Assembly (NCBI RefSeq): GCF_013363995.1 | Contig: NZ_JABWGO010000001.1 | Location: 2,055,222 to 2,119,221 of the forward strand | Direction: 5' to 3' | DNA from: Nonomuraea rhodomycinica | Lineage (GTDB): Bacteria; Actinomycetota; Actinomycetes; Streptosporangiales; Streptosporangiaceae | DNA length: 64,000 nucleotides | Shown here: one piece after another, positions 44,861-53,435 of the stretch | Position numbering within the stretch: the stretch's first letter is position 1 | How the letters are laid out: every line of letters starts with the position of its first letter | Translations under genes and position numbers: made by a program | The notes under the pieces: model-generated | Told to the model about the DNA's origin: nothing | Database searches by the model: none | The model's input: only the letters and a program-made list of their open reading frames with translations

Positions 44861-45218
44861 GACCCGGTCGAAGTGTGGCCGTCCACCGCTCTCGCCCCGG
44901 CCGCGGCCCAGCCCGCCGCGGCAGGTGACGCCGCAGGCGAACTCGGGCACCGCCGGGGACGGCCTGGCCGGGAAGAGCAGGGCGCGGGCGTGCGGGCCGG
45001 GGTCTCCGGCGGTGTGGAGGCGGCCCTGCTGTGCGACGGTGAGGTCGGTCCGGCCGCGTTCGGCGGGTTCGCCGACCAGACCACGGCCTGCGACGCAGCA
45101 GCCCGCGACGACGAGACGCGGCCGGCCTACCCCGCGCCCTCCGGGTTCTTATTACGCAGCCGCCACCGGATCACGCGACGACCGAAGAAGGAAGACAGCC
45201 GGGCAGGGCCACGGGGTG

Positions 45219-45581
45219 TCAGGAACGCCCGTAGGCGTCCTCGAGGCGCTCGATGTCGTCCTCGTCGAAGTGGCCGAACGCGATCTCCAGGATGCGGGTG
45301 GCCGGGCCGGAGGAGCTCAGCCGGTGGGTCTGCCCGCGCCGGATCAGGATGCGCTCGCCCACCTCGGGCTCCACGCGCTGCCCGTCGACCTCGAACACGC
45401 AGCCCGGGTCGAGCGCCACCCACAGCTCGTCGCGGTGCTCGTGCCGCTGGAGGCTCAGCCGCTCCCCGGGCAGGACCTCGATGATCTTGACGGTGGACGG
45501 CTCGTTGAGCGTGAACCGCTCGAAGCCGCCCCAGGGCCGCTCGTCGCGGATGACCGCGGCCAGCCTGTCGATGTCCTGCAT
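45219..45581 (-). CDS. Cupin, type II mannose-6-phosphate isomerase-like
   Basis: 120 residues. Single cupin barrel: RPWGGFERFTLNEPSTVKI at the start, then metal motif RHEHRDELWVAL and second motif RRGQTHRLSSSG. This matches the C-terminal isomerase domain of bifunctional GMP/PMI enzymes standing alone. Probably interconverts mannose- and fructose-6-phosphate or a related sugar. GGAGGGG precedes the ATG. Operator-like repeats and a -10 lie upstream. Confidence 0.88.
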   Translation of the reverse strand: MQDIDRLAAVIRDERPWGGFERFTLNEPSTVKIIEVLPGERLSLQRHEHRDELWVALDPGCVFEVDGQRVEPEVGERILIRRGQTHRLSSSGPATRILEIAFGHFDEDDIERLEDAYGRS

Positions 45582-45683
45582 GGTCCCCTCCACGTGTGCC
45601 GCGCGGGCAGACGCGCCCGCGCGTGGTGTACGGCGCCGGAGCGGTCCCGGGGCGCGTCCGGGCCCGCTCCGATCCGCAGCGCA

Positions 45684-45758
45684 AGCTATCAGGTGATCCA
45701 CCGGAGCCACCCGGCGGATCACACCGTCGCGCCCCACCGGCGTGATCCCGCGGATCAC
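45684..45758 (-). promoter_or_regulatory. Promoter/operator region of cupin gene
   Basis: Two inverted repeats of the same half-site: GTGATCC-N16-GGATCAC (45693-45722) and GTGATCC-N3-GGATCAC (45742-45758). On the minus strand TAGCTT (45689-45684), a -10 hexamer, follows the first repeat by four bases. Four identical 7-bp half-sites over the core promoter suggest a dedicated repressor, not encoded nearby. Confidence 0.6.
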
Positions 45759-45781
45759 CCTCCGCAGGGCGCGACGTCCGC

Positions 45782-45889
45782 GGCCTCGCTCAGAGGCCGC
45801 ACTCCACTGGCCTCGCTCAGAGGCCACACTCCGTCGGCCTCGCTCAGAGGCCACACTCCGTCGGCCTCGGTCAGAGGCCGTACTCCTTC
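45782..45889. repeat. Four 27-bp hairpin units at gene end
   Basis: Units at 45782, 45809, 45836 and 45863. Each contains GGCCTCG(C/G)TCAGAGGCC, a 6-bp stem with 5-nt loop. The fourth holds the stop codon of the upstream (minus-strand) gene; the other three repeat that end, with its stop, beyond it. They may act together as a terminator or 3'-end stabiliser. Confidence 0.9.
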
Positions 45890-48147
45890 ACTATGCGCTC
45901 GTGCCGCTCGACCTCGACGTTCACCTCGCGGGCCAGGTCGAGCCAGGCCAGCGGGTGCGACCAGCGCTCGGTGGCGTCGTCGAGCAGGGCGTCGACCTCG
46001 ACCGCCGACACGCCCGGGGGCACCGCCACCCAGCCGAAGACGCCGGGCAGCGCCTCGCCGCTGGTGGGGTGGGTGACCGTGTAGTTCTCGTCGCTGTAGA
46101 CCCACATCGGCCAGCCGCGCTCGGCCATGGTCTCGGTGAAGTCGGCCCAGTCGTCCTCGGCCGGCGCGGCGCCGTCGAAGAAGTAGCTGGTGTAGCCGCC
46201 GGGCCGCAGGATGCGCACCGCGGCGAACGGCGGCACGAAGTTCTGCGCCTCCTGCGGGTCCTCCGGCACCGGCTCCAGGAGCTGCGGGTCGAACACGACG
46301 AGGTCGCCCGCGTTGTAGTCCATGCCGCGCGGCTGCGGCAGGGCGAGGCGGGCGGTGGCCGGGCCGGTGCGGATGGACAGCACCTGGCGCTGGCCGCCGT
46401 CGGGCGCCGGGAGGATGACCCGGATGAGGCCCATCTCCTCCTCGATCGGCCCCGACGTGGACTTGATCGGCATGCCGATCTTGGCCGCGCCCTTGCGCAC
46501 GGTGTCCCAGTCCTCGGCGGAGGTCGCCATGACGATCATGCGCCAGGTGTCCTCCTCGGTGAGCTCGTCGAGGATCTCGAGCAGCGCCTGGGCGCCCTTG
46601 GCGTTGTCGTCGAGCTGCTGGGCCGCGGCGCCGACGATGCGCCGGGCCTCCAGGCCGGCGCCCGCCGCGACGGCGTGCTCGGCCTCCTCCAGCGCCTGCT
46701 GCCAGCGCTCGCGCGCCATGTGCAGGCGGGCCAGCGTGAGGTGCTGCTGGTCGTGCGGGAGGAGCGCGGCCATCTGCTCCAGCCGCTCGTCCTGGCGGGC
46801 CTCGACGAGCAGGGTGGTCAGGTAGGCGATGTCGTCGGCGTCGGCGGAGGCGACGTCGCCCTCGTCCACGAGCAGCTTCCAGTAGATGTCGGCGCCCGTG
46901 GCGGGGTAGCCGAGGTAGCCGAGCGTGGTGGTGTGCCGGCGGGTGGTCTCGAGGTCCTGACCGGACAGCGGGGACAGCCAGCCGGCCCAGCGCTCGGGGT
47001 CGGCGTTGTGGCCGTCGGCGGCGTCGAAGTAGGCGACGCGCTCGGCGACCGGGCCGGGCGCGGGCGGCTCGGGGGTGGCGTCGGCGGCGGCGCGCAGCGC
47101 CGCGACGCGCTCGGCCAGGCCGGTGCTGTCGCGCAGCTCGCCCATGCCGGACTCGGCGAGGTCGGCCAGCAGCCGGGCCTGCCACACGCCCTGCCGGGCG
47201 ATGGCCAGGTCGCCGGCGACCAGGGCCAGCTCGACGCGGGCGCGGTAGCCGCCCATCATGCCGAAGTAGTCGATCCACTGGCGGATCACGCGGCCGAGCT
47301 GCCAGGTGTTGGTGATCTGGGACGAGCCGGCCAGCAGGCTGACCGCGCGGGTCCACTCGACCCAGGAGCGCGGGTGCTCGCCCACGACGTCGAGGTCGGG
47401 CAGCGCGTCGACGGCCTCGGCGACCCGGCCCAGCGTGGCGAGGATGAGCGCGCGGCGCACGCCGTCGCGCTGCGCCTTGGCCACCGGGTCGTCGGCCTGG
47501 AAGTCGGCCGCGGCCTGCAGGGCGCTGAGCGCGTCCTCGGCGCGGCCGGCGGCCAGCAGCGCGCGGGCGCTCTCGGCGCCCAGCTCCCAGCTCGCCTGGC
47601 GGCCGGCGGCGACCAGCCGCTCGACGGCGGACTCGGCGTAGGTGACGGCCTCGCCGGCCCGGCCGGCGTCGGTCAGGGCCGAGACGTACTGCGTGACCAG
47701 GCCGGTGTAGACCGGGTCGGCCGGGTCGGCGGCCTCGATGGCCGGGCCGAGCTTCTCCAGGCGCAGGGCCGCGTAGCCCGGGCCGTCGGCGTTGGCCCAG
47801 GCGAGCGCGAGCGCCTCGACCGCCGCCGGGGCGGCCGGGCAGTCGCGGACGTCTTCGCGCTGGGCGAACGCGAGAAGCTGCTCCGCGTCGCCGATCGCGA
47901 CCGCGCCCTGGGCGCGGTCGCCGACGCGGCCGATCAGGTGCCAGTAGCGGGCGTAGAACTCCAGCCAGGGCAGCTCCAGGGTCTCCGCCTGCTGCGCGAT
48001 GGCCGGGGCCATGACGTCGAGCTGCGGGTAACGGCCCTCGTAGGCCTGTGCGGGGAGGTCTCCCAGCGCCATGGCGAGGCCCACGTTGCCCGCCTCGGAA
48101 AGCTGCTGCTGGGTGTCGCCGACCCAGGCCCAGATGTCCACGTCCAT
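45871..48147 (-). CDS. Large helical-repeat (TPR-like) protein
   Basis: 758 residues, soluble, mostly paired helices with Ala at TPR-like positions (AGRAEDALSALQAAADFQ, AGEAVTYAESAVERLVAAG), so a protein-interaction scaffold. The C-terminal 220 residues change to a mixed alpha/beta domain (MGLIRVILPAPDGGQRQVLSIRTGP ... VVFDPQLLEPVPED) with no recognised family. No signal peptide or catalytic motif seen. Start at MDVDIWAWVGD; RBS weak. Its last codons are reiterated downstream. Confidence 0.75.
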   Translation of the reverse strand: MDVDIWAWVGDTQQQLSEAGNVGLAMALGDLPAQAYEGRYPQLDVMAPAIAQQAETLELPWLEFYARYWHLIGRVGDRAQGAVAIGDAEQLLAFAQREDVRDCPAAPAAVEALALAWANADGPGYAALRLEKLGPAIEAADPADPVYTGLVTQYVSALTDAGRAGEAVTYAESAVERLVAAGRQASWELGAESARALLAAGRAEDALSALQAAADFQADDPVAKAQRDGVRRALILATLGRVAEAVDALPDLDVVGEHPRSWVEWTRAVSLLAGSSQITNTWQLGRVIRQWIDYFGMMGGYRARVELALVAGDLAIARQGVWQARLLADLAESGMGELRDSTGLAERVAALRAAADATPEPPAPGPVAERVAYFDAADGHNADPERWAGWLSPLSGQDLETTRRHTTTLGYLGYPATGADIYWKLLVDEGDVASADADDIAYLTTLLVEARQDERLEQMAALLPHDQQHLTLARLHMARERWQQALEEAEHAVAAGAGLEARRIVGAAAQQLDDNAKGAQALLEILDELTEEDTWRMIVMATSAEDWDTVRKGAAKIGMPIKSTSGPIEEEMGLIRVILPAPDGGQRQVLSIRTGPATARLALPQPRGMDYNAGDLVVFDPQLLEPVPEDPQEAQNFVPPFAAVRILRPGGYTSYFFDGAAPAEDDWADFTETMAERGWPMWVYSDENYTVTHPTSGEALPGVFGWVAVPPGVSAVEVDALLDDATERWSHPLAWLDLAREVNVEVERHERIVKEYGL

Positions 48148-48166
48148 GGCATGCCAGTCTGCCAGG

Positions 48167-48922
48167 TCAATGACCCTGCCCAAAACGCAGAAGCTCGATG
48201 AGCTCGTCCGATTCATCCTCGTTAAGCACCGAAAAAACCGGTGCCAGGAGTTCGTCCGTGGCGTCCTCCACCGCTGCCCGGCGGGCGACGAGCTCGGGCG
48301 TCGGCTCGGGATACGGCTCGGGCCACTGGAAGAATCTCGCCATCGTCTCCCCGGTCACGTGCCCGAAGGGCGATCCGTCGTGCGCTCGGGCGAGCATCGC
48401 CTCCAGCGGGCTCATGCCCGCCGCGATCACCGCGTTGGCGTGCAGGCCGCCGCGCAGCTCGCGTACGACGTGCATGAGCTGCGCGGCCCGCGCGGGCGGG
48501 TCGTCGGGCAGGGGGACGGCGCGCCACCCGGCGAACAGCGGCGCGCCGGGCGAGGGGGCCCGCGCGACGACCCGTTCGAGCAGTTCGGCGATCCGGGCGC
48601 AGCCGTCGTGTTCGCCGAGCTTGCGCCGCCCCCACGCGTGGCAGACCCCGGCGTAGAGCTCGACCGCCTCCTCGGCGGGCAGCTTGCGCCCGCCGTTCCA
48701 GCTCTCCTCGACGTGGGCCGGCGGGAAGAAGACCGCGACCGAGGTGACGACGTCGGCCGCGCACTCGCCGAGGACGCCGCAGCGCCCGCGGAAGTACAGC
48801 TCGCGGGCGCCGAGACCGAGCTTCTCGCACAGCGCCTTGGCCTCGCGCGAGAGCATGAAGCCGCCGCCGTACTGCCCGATGGGCGCCTTCACCTGTCGTG
48901 CGGTCGTGCGTGGGTCGGCCAT
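48167..48922 (-). CDS. SCO6745-like conserved protein
   Basis: 251 residues starting MADPRTTARQVKAPIG. All-helical; YFRGRCGVLGECAADVVTSVAVFFPPAHVEESW recalls the SCO6745 family, which has no known function. The family match is from memory. GGGGTGG precedes the ATG; an ATG 21 codons earlier would overlap the end of dapF and is less likely. 19 bp upstream of the TPR-like gene's start region, so possibly co-transcribed with it. Confidence 0.6.
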   Translation of the reverse strand: MADPRTTARQVKAPIGQYGGGFMLSREAKALCEKLGLGARELYFRGRCGVLGECAADVVTSVAVFFPPAHVEESWNGGRKLPAEEAVELYAGVCHAWGRRKLGEHDGCARIAELLERVVARAPSPGAPLFAGWRAVPLPDDPPARAAQLMHVVRELRGGLHANAVIAAGMSPLEAMLARAHDGSPFGHVTGETMARFFQWPEPYPEPTPELVARRAAVEDATDELLAPVFSVLNEDESDELIELLRFGQGH

Positions 48923-48974
48923 GGGTCCACCCCTCTCGGTTCGGGAAGTGGACCCAGCATCGCTCAAGAGAACA

Positions 48975-49787
48975 TTATTCTGCAAGCATGAGCTCGCCGG
49001 CCGCGACGATCACGGCGGGGCCCGCCAGGTAGCTGGTGTCCGCGGTGAGCGTGACGGTCAGCGTGCCGCCCGGCACCTCGATGGTCCAGGAGCCGGTGCT
49101 CTCGCCGCTGAGCGCCGCCGCCGCGACGGCCGTGGCGACCGCGCCGGTGCCGCACGCGCGGGTCTCGGCCGAGCCGCGCTCGTACACGCGCATGACCGCG
49201 CGCGCCGGGCCCACCGCGTTGAACAGCTCGACGTTGACGCCGTGGGGGAAGACCCCCGGGTCGAAGCCCGGCTGGTGGGTGAGGTCGAGCTGGACCACGG
49301 GCTCGCCGATGGCGCAGGCCAGGTGGGGGTTGCCCATGTCGACGTGCAGCCCCTCGAACTCCTGGCCCGCGACCGTGGCGACGCTGCGGCCGTGCACGGC
49401 GGGCAGGCCCATGTCGACGGTCACGTCGCCGGAGACGTCCAGGCTGACCCGCTTGAGGCCGCCGCGGGTCGCGATCGCGAACTCGCCGGGCTGGGCCAGC
49501 CCCGCGTCCACGAGGTGGCGGGCGAAGACCCGGGTGCCGTTGCCGCACATCTCGGCCACGCTGCCGTCGGCGTTGCGGTAGTCCATGAACCACTCGGCCT
49601 CGCCCGCGAGGTCGGACACCTCCGGGCTGACCTTCGTGCGCACCACGCGGAGCACGCCGTCGGCGCCGATGCCGGCGCGCCTGTCGCAGATCGCGGCCAC
49701 GAGCGAGGCCGACAGTTCCAGCTCGCCGTCGGGATCGGGCAGGATGACGAAGTCGTTCTCGGTGCCGTGCCCCTTGAGAAAACGCAT
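48975..49787 (-). CDS. dapF: Diaminopimelate epimerase
   Basis: 270 residues. Converts LL- to meso-diaminopimelate for lysine and peptidoglycan. The two catalytic Cys are visible: Cys81 in MCGNGTR and Cys212 in RACGTGA; KGHGTENDFV starts the fold. Normal length. In most actinobacteria it stands between miaA and hflX; that order is kept here but with accessory genes on both sides. Confidence 0.97.
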   Translation of the reverse strand: MRFLKGHGTENDFVILPDPDGELELSASLVAAICDRRAGIGADGVLRVVRTKVSPEVSDLAGEAEWFMDYRNADGSVAEMCGNGTRVFARHLVDAGLAQPGEFAIATRGGLKRVSLDVSGDVTVDMGLPAVHGRSVATVAGQEFEGLHVDMGNPHLACAIGEPVVQLDLTHQPGFDPGVFPHGVNVELFNAVGPARAVMRVYERGSAETRACGTGAVATAVAAAALSGESTGSWTIEVPGGTLTVTLTADTSYLAGPAVIVAAGELMLAE

Positions 49788-49834
49788 CGAACAATTTTAT
49801 ACGGGCCGGCGTAAAGGGCCGTTGAAGGGGCCGG

Positions 49835-50506
49835 TCAGGCCGTCGCGCCGCGCGGTTTGACGAGCCCGCAGTCGTAGGCGAGGACCACGGCCTGGGCCCG
49901 GCTGCTCAGGTTGAGCTTGGTCATGAGCCGGTTGAGGTGGGTCTTGACCGTGGCCTCGCTCACGTGCAGCCGGTCGGCGATCTCCCTGTTCGACAGCGCC
50001 CGCCCGACGGCGCGCAGCACCTCGGTCTCGCGCGTGGTGAGCTGGGCGAGGTCGGGGACCTCGCGCGGGTCCGTGGCGGGGGTGCCGGCGAACGCCTCCA
50101 CGAGCCTCTTGACGGCGCCGGGGACGAGCAGGACGTCACCGGCGGCCACGGTGTGGATCGCGGAGATCAGCCGCTCGGGCGGGGTGTCCTTGAGCAGGAA
50201 GCCGCCGGCGCCCAGGCGCAGCGCGTTGTAGACGTACTCGTCGATGTCGAAGGTCGTGAGGATCAGCACCTTCGGCGCCCGCTCGCCCCCCTCGGCCAGG
50301 ATGCGCTCGGTCGCGGCCAGCCCGTTCATGCCGGGCATCCGGATGTCCATCAGCACCACGTCGGGCCGGACCGACGCCGCCAGTTCCACGGCCTCCTCGC
50401 CGGTGGCGGCCTCCCCCACGACGTCCAGCCCGGGCGCGGCGCGGATGAGGGCGGCCAGGCCGGCCCGGATCAGGACCTGGTCATCGACCACCAGCACGGT
50501 GACCAT
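49835..50506 (-). CDS. NarL/FixJ-family response regulator
   Basis: 223 residues. Receiver with Asp8-Asp9 and phosphoacceptor Asp54 (VVLMDIRMPG), Lys in LLKD, then LuxR-type HTH (LTTRETEVLRAVGRALSNREIADRLHVSEATVKTHLNRL). GAGG 8 nt before the ATG. 47 bp after the kinase gene, so co-transcribed. Likely controls the divergent secreted protein and ABC operon. Confidence 0.95.
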   Translation of the reverse strand: MVTVLVVDDQVLIRAGLAALIRAAPGLDVVGEAATGEEAVELAASVRPDVVLMDIRMPGMNGLAATERILAEGGERAPKVLILTTFDIDEYVYNALRLGAGGFLLKDTPPERLISAIHTVAAGDVLLVPGAVKRLVEAFAGTPATDPREVPDLAQLTTRETEVLRAVGRALSNREIADRLHVSEATVKTHLNRLMTKLNLSSRAQAVVLAYDCGLVKPRGATA

Positions 50507-50553
50507 GCGCGTCCTCACGGGTAGGGGGGCGCCCGGCCGGCGGGCGCCCGGCG

Positions 50554-51768
50554 TCACCCACGTTCGTCGGGCACCGGCAGCGGGAAGGTGGCCCGCACGT
50601 CGAATCCGCCCTCCGGGAGTGGGCCTGCGGTGATCGTTCCACCGTAGAGCCTGACACGTTCGGTCATGCCCATCAACCCGTGCCCGGTGGAGCCCGGCGC
50701 GGGCTGCGGGGCGGCGCCGTCGTCCGTCACGCGGACGGTCAGGTCCCGCGGTCCGTAGGCCAGCACGATCTCGACGCGGGCCGCGCGGGCGTGCTTGAGC
50801 ACGTTGGTGAGCGACTCCTGGATGATCCGGTACGCGCACAGGTCGAGCCCCGGGGGCAGGGGCCGGGCGGTTCCCTCGACCCGCGTCTCGACCGCCGGGC
50901 CGGCCATGCGGATCCGCTCGACGAGCGGCTCCAGCCGGCCCAGGCCGGGCATGGCGGCGTACAGGTCGGCGCCGTCGTCCCTGTCCTCGTCGTCGCGCGG
51001 AGGACCCTCCGTGCGCAGGACGGACAGGATGCGCCGCATCTCGGTCAGCGCCTCGTGACTGGTGTCGGCGATGACCTCCAGGGTGGCGTGCGCGGTGGCC
51101 GGGTCCGACAGGGCCACGTAACGGCCCATGCCCGCCTGCACCGAGATGACCGACATGTGGTGCGCGACGACGTCGTGCAGCTCCCGCGCGATGCGCACGC
51201 GCTCCTGCATGGCCGCGTGCGCCGCGGCGGTGGCCTGCTCGCGGTGCAGCTCCACCGCGAGATCGGTGAGCTGCCTGGTGCGCAGGGCCAGCAACCGCAT
51301 GCTGGTGCCGACGCACACGGCGATCGCGGCGACCACGAGAGCCTGCCCGAGGGCCGACCACCACGCGACGCCCGGGTGCAGCGTGCCGGCGTGCGCCCAT
51401 TCCGCGGTGACCAGCACGGCGCCCGCCACGACGAGGACGGTCGAACGGTACAGCGTCACCGTGTAGAGGGCCAGCAGGGGCGCCATGCTGTTCAGGCCGT
51501 AGTGGTAGCCGAGCGCGTGGTAGACCGCGGCGGCCGCCGTCGAGACGACCAGCACGGCGAACGGGGCGCGCCGCCGCAGCGCCAGCGGCAGGCCGGCGAC
51601 CGCCGTCAGCAGCACCGACGCCGCGTCCACCGGCCGTGTCCCCCGGCCCGGCTCGTACCAGGCCCACAACCAGGTGCCCCCGAACAGCAGCAGCGCCAGG
51701 CCCACGTCCAGCAGGAGGGGATCGACGGAGGCGAGACGCCGGAGCATCGAAGCGGCACCACCGTGCAT
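50554..51768 (-). CDS. DesK/NarL-type sensor histidine kinase
   Basis: 404 residues. Four to five TM helices in the first 160 residues with little extracellular sequence, then HisKA_3 with His198 in ARELHDVVAHHMSVI, and an HATPase domain (IIQESLTNVLKHARA and GHGLMGMTERVRLYGG). Membrane-embedded sensing of lipids, drugs or a partner transporter is typical for this class. The ATG is 6 nt behind TAGCAT, consistent with leaderless expression; a Met seven codons later is an alternative. Confidence 0.93.
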   Translation of the reverse strand: MHGGAASMLRRLASVDPLLLDVGLALLLFGGTWLWAWYEPGRGTRPVDAASVLLTAVAGLPLALRRRAPFAVLVVSTAAAAVYHALGYHYGLNSMAPLLALYTVTLYRSTVLVVAGAVLVTAEWAHAGTLHPGVAWWSALGQALVVAAIAVCVGTSMRLLALRTRQLTDLAVELHREQATAAAHAAMQERVRIARELHDVVAHHMSVISVQAGMGRYVALSDPATAHATLEVIADTSHEALTEMRRILSVLRTEGPPRDDEDRDDGADLYAAMPGLGRLEPLVERIRMAGPAVETRVEGTARPLPPGLDLCAYRIIQESLTNVLKHARAARVEIVLAYGPRDLTVRVTDDGAAPQPAPGSTGHGLMGMTERVRLYGGTITAGPLPEGGFDVRATFPLPVPDERG

Positions 51769-52106
51769 CGTTGGATGCTAATCCGGCGCCGCCGCGCCGC
51801 ACATCCATCCTTCGATTGACGCGGACGTACCGCGGGAGGTGGAGTCACGGGCGTCGCGGCCCGCACGGGGCGCGGCCTCCCCGGCCGTCACGGACGCCCA
51901 TGGTCGCCGGCCCGCTTGAAACGACCGGAGTAAGCCGGTCGGATGACGCCGCCGCGCGCTACCGCGCCCGATTGACGGAGAAATCCATTCGCCGGTTGAC
52001 GCCGCGCCGACCGGCCGCGAATTACGTTGTGACCCCACCGGACCGAAACGGGTCCCGATCACCGCGAAGGCGATTCGGGATTCCACGACCGAAGGAGGAG
52101 ATTCGC
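51769..52106. promoter_or_regulatory. Divergent promoter region, kinase and secreted-protein genes
   Basis: 338 bp without a supported gene. Contains three TTGACG elements, all in plus orientation (about 51817, 51972 and 51997), an AATTACGTT patch that could serve the plus-strand gene, and TAGCAT serving the kinase gene. No exact palindrome stands out. Confidence 0.45.
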
Positions 52107-52532
52107 ATGGCTGTTTCCATGGGGCGCGTTCTCGGGAAAGGCGCCGTGATCGCCGCCACGATCTGCGCGGTGGGCGCCGCCGGAGCCACTCTGGCCTCCG
52201 CGGAGGGGGGCTTCAGGACCAGCATGGCCAACGTCGCCGGCGGCTTCGAGTCGCGTACCTGGAAGGACCGCAACAGCGACCACTGGCGGACCGCTGTGGA
52301 GCTGTCCGGCTGCTCGTCGAACTCGCCGCAGGCCGCGCCCGCGCTCGGCCTGTTCCGGGAGCGCCTCGGCCCGGACAGCAACTACGGCACGAGGGGGTAC
52401 GGCGGCTGCGACCGGCGGATGGTGCGCGGCGACTGGGGGGACGTCCGCTCCGGCAAATACCACTTCACCGTCAAGAACATGCCCGAGAGCTGGTACCGGG
52501 TGTCGGCACGAAAGGTCCAGGTCTGGTACTAG
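52107..52532 (+). CDS. Small secreted protein of unknown function
   Basis: 141 residues with an ideal RBS (GGAGGAG, 7 nt). Signal peptide about 1-32 (VIAATICAVGAAGATLASA), mature domain of about 108 residues rich in Arg, Gly, Ser, Trp and Tyr, with exactly two Cys (SGCSSNS and YGGCDRR). No family recognised. Placed between a two-component system and an ABC transporter, it could be the transported or sensed factor, or an envelope effector of the regulon. Confidence 0.8.
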   Translation: MAVSMGRVLGKGAVIAATICAVGAAGATLASAEGGFRTSMANVAGGFESRTWKDRNSDHWRTAVELSGCSSNSPQAAPALGLFRERLGPDSNYGTRGYGGCDRRMVRGDWGDVRSGKYHFTVKNMPESWYRVSARKVQVWY

Positions 52533-52634
52533 GAATCGCGCAATCGCGGCCGGCCGGTCTCCGGAGAACGATCCGGGCGGCCGGCCGCGGTTTCCCGCGA
52601 GACGTTTCCGAATTCCGCGGCAGGCGAGGAAGAG

Positions 52635-53432
52635 ATGCCTATTTCCTTTCACGGGTGCGCCTTCGGACATCGCCGGGGCTCCCATGTCTTCACCCGGCTG
52701 GACCTCGACGTCCCGGCGGGCCGCACGGCCCTGATCGGCCCCAACGGGTGCGGCAAGTCGACGCTGCTCGCCCTGGCCGCCTCGGCGCTGCGCCCGCGCA
52801 GGGGGCGGGTCTCGTACCAGGGGCTCGATCCGTTCCGGCGCGGGAACCTGGCGCGCTACCGCGCCCTGGTGGGCTGGATGCCCCAGGGGGTCAGGCCGCT
52901 GCCCGGCCTGACCGCGCGCGAGCAGGTGGGCTACGCCGGCTGGCTGAAGGGCATGTCCCGCGGGAACGCCTGGCGCCGCTCCCTGGAGGCCCTGGAGACC
53001 GTCGAGCTGGGCGCGCTGGCGGACACGAGGTGCGCGGAGCTGTCCGGGGGCCAGCTCCGCCGGGTCGGGCTCGCGCAGACGCTGGTGCACGACGCCGAGG
53101 TGGTGCTGCTGGACGAGCCCACGGCCGGGCTGGACCCGGAGCAGCGGGAGCGGTTCCGCAGGATCGTGGCGCGGATCGGCGAGCGCGGTCACCTGATCGT
53201 GTCCACCCATGACACCGCGGAGCTGGCGCGGACGTACGACTCGGTCGTGGTGCTCGACCGGGACCGGGTCCGCTACGCCGGGCCGGTCGCGGGCCTGGAC
53301 TCGGTCGCGGGCCTGGACTCGGTCACGGGCCTGGACTCGGTCACGGGCCTCGGCTCGACCACGGGGCTGGGCGCGGGGCCGGGTGCGGTCGCGTGGCCGG
53401 GCGCCGCCGCGGGGATCGCCGGGGAGGTGTGA
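52635..53432 (+). CDS. ABC transporter ATP-binding protein with repeat tail
   Basis: 265 residues. Walker A GPNGCGKST, signature LSGGQLRRVGLAQTL, Walker B VVLLDEPTAGLD, H-loop STHD. After the core (about 215) comes a low-complexity tail of (A/T)GLDSV repeats, from four 18-bp units, then a Gly/Ala stretch; the tail has no ABC counterpart. 102 bp after the secreted-protein gene and 3 bp before the permease gene. Confidence 0.93.
   Translation: MPISFHGCAFGHRRGSHVFTRLDLDVPAGRTALIGPNGCGKSTLLALAASALRPRRGRVSYQGLDPFRRGNLARYRALVGWMPQGVRPLPGLTAREQVGYAGWLKGMSRGNAWRRSLEALETVELGALADTRCAELSGGQLRRVGLAQTLVHDAEVVLLDEPTAGLDPEQRERFRRIVARIGERGHLIVSTHDTAELARTYDSVVVLDRDRVRYAGPVAGLDSVAGLDSVTGLDSVTGLGSTTGLGAGPGAVAWPGAAAGIAGEV
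53291..53362 (+). repeat. Four 18-bp units at the ATPase 3' end
   Basis: GGCCTGGACTCGGTCGCG-type units in direct succession, the last diverged (CTCGGCTCGACC). Read in frame as GLDSVA/T hexapeptides in the C-terminal tail. Confidence 0.88.
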
Positions 53433-53435
53433 GCC

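Larger units (their letters stand above)
43629..45218. other. 1.6-kb repeat-rich tract without a confident gene
   Basis: Several frames on both strands are open, so none can be chosen by openness. It contains a 36-bp unit repeated about three times (44250-44360), a 75-bp unit repeated about three and a half times (44575-44860), and a 50-bp block present twice (about 44188 and 44470). All periods divide by three or leave frames open, which hints at coding. A minus-strand frame ending at 43682 gives a protein-like stretch (VGPHECEIDRVDKVRPAP ... GNLADVYDVLHLPQG) that I cannot assign. Confidence 0.5.
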
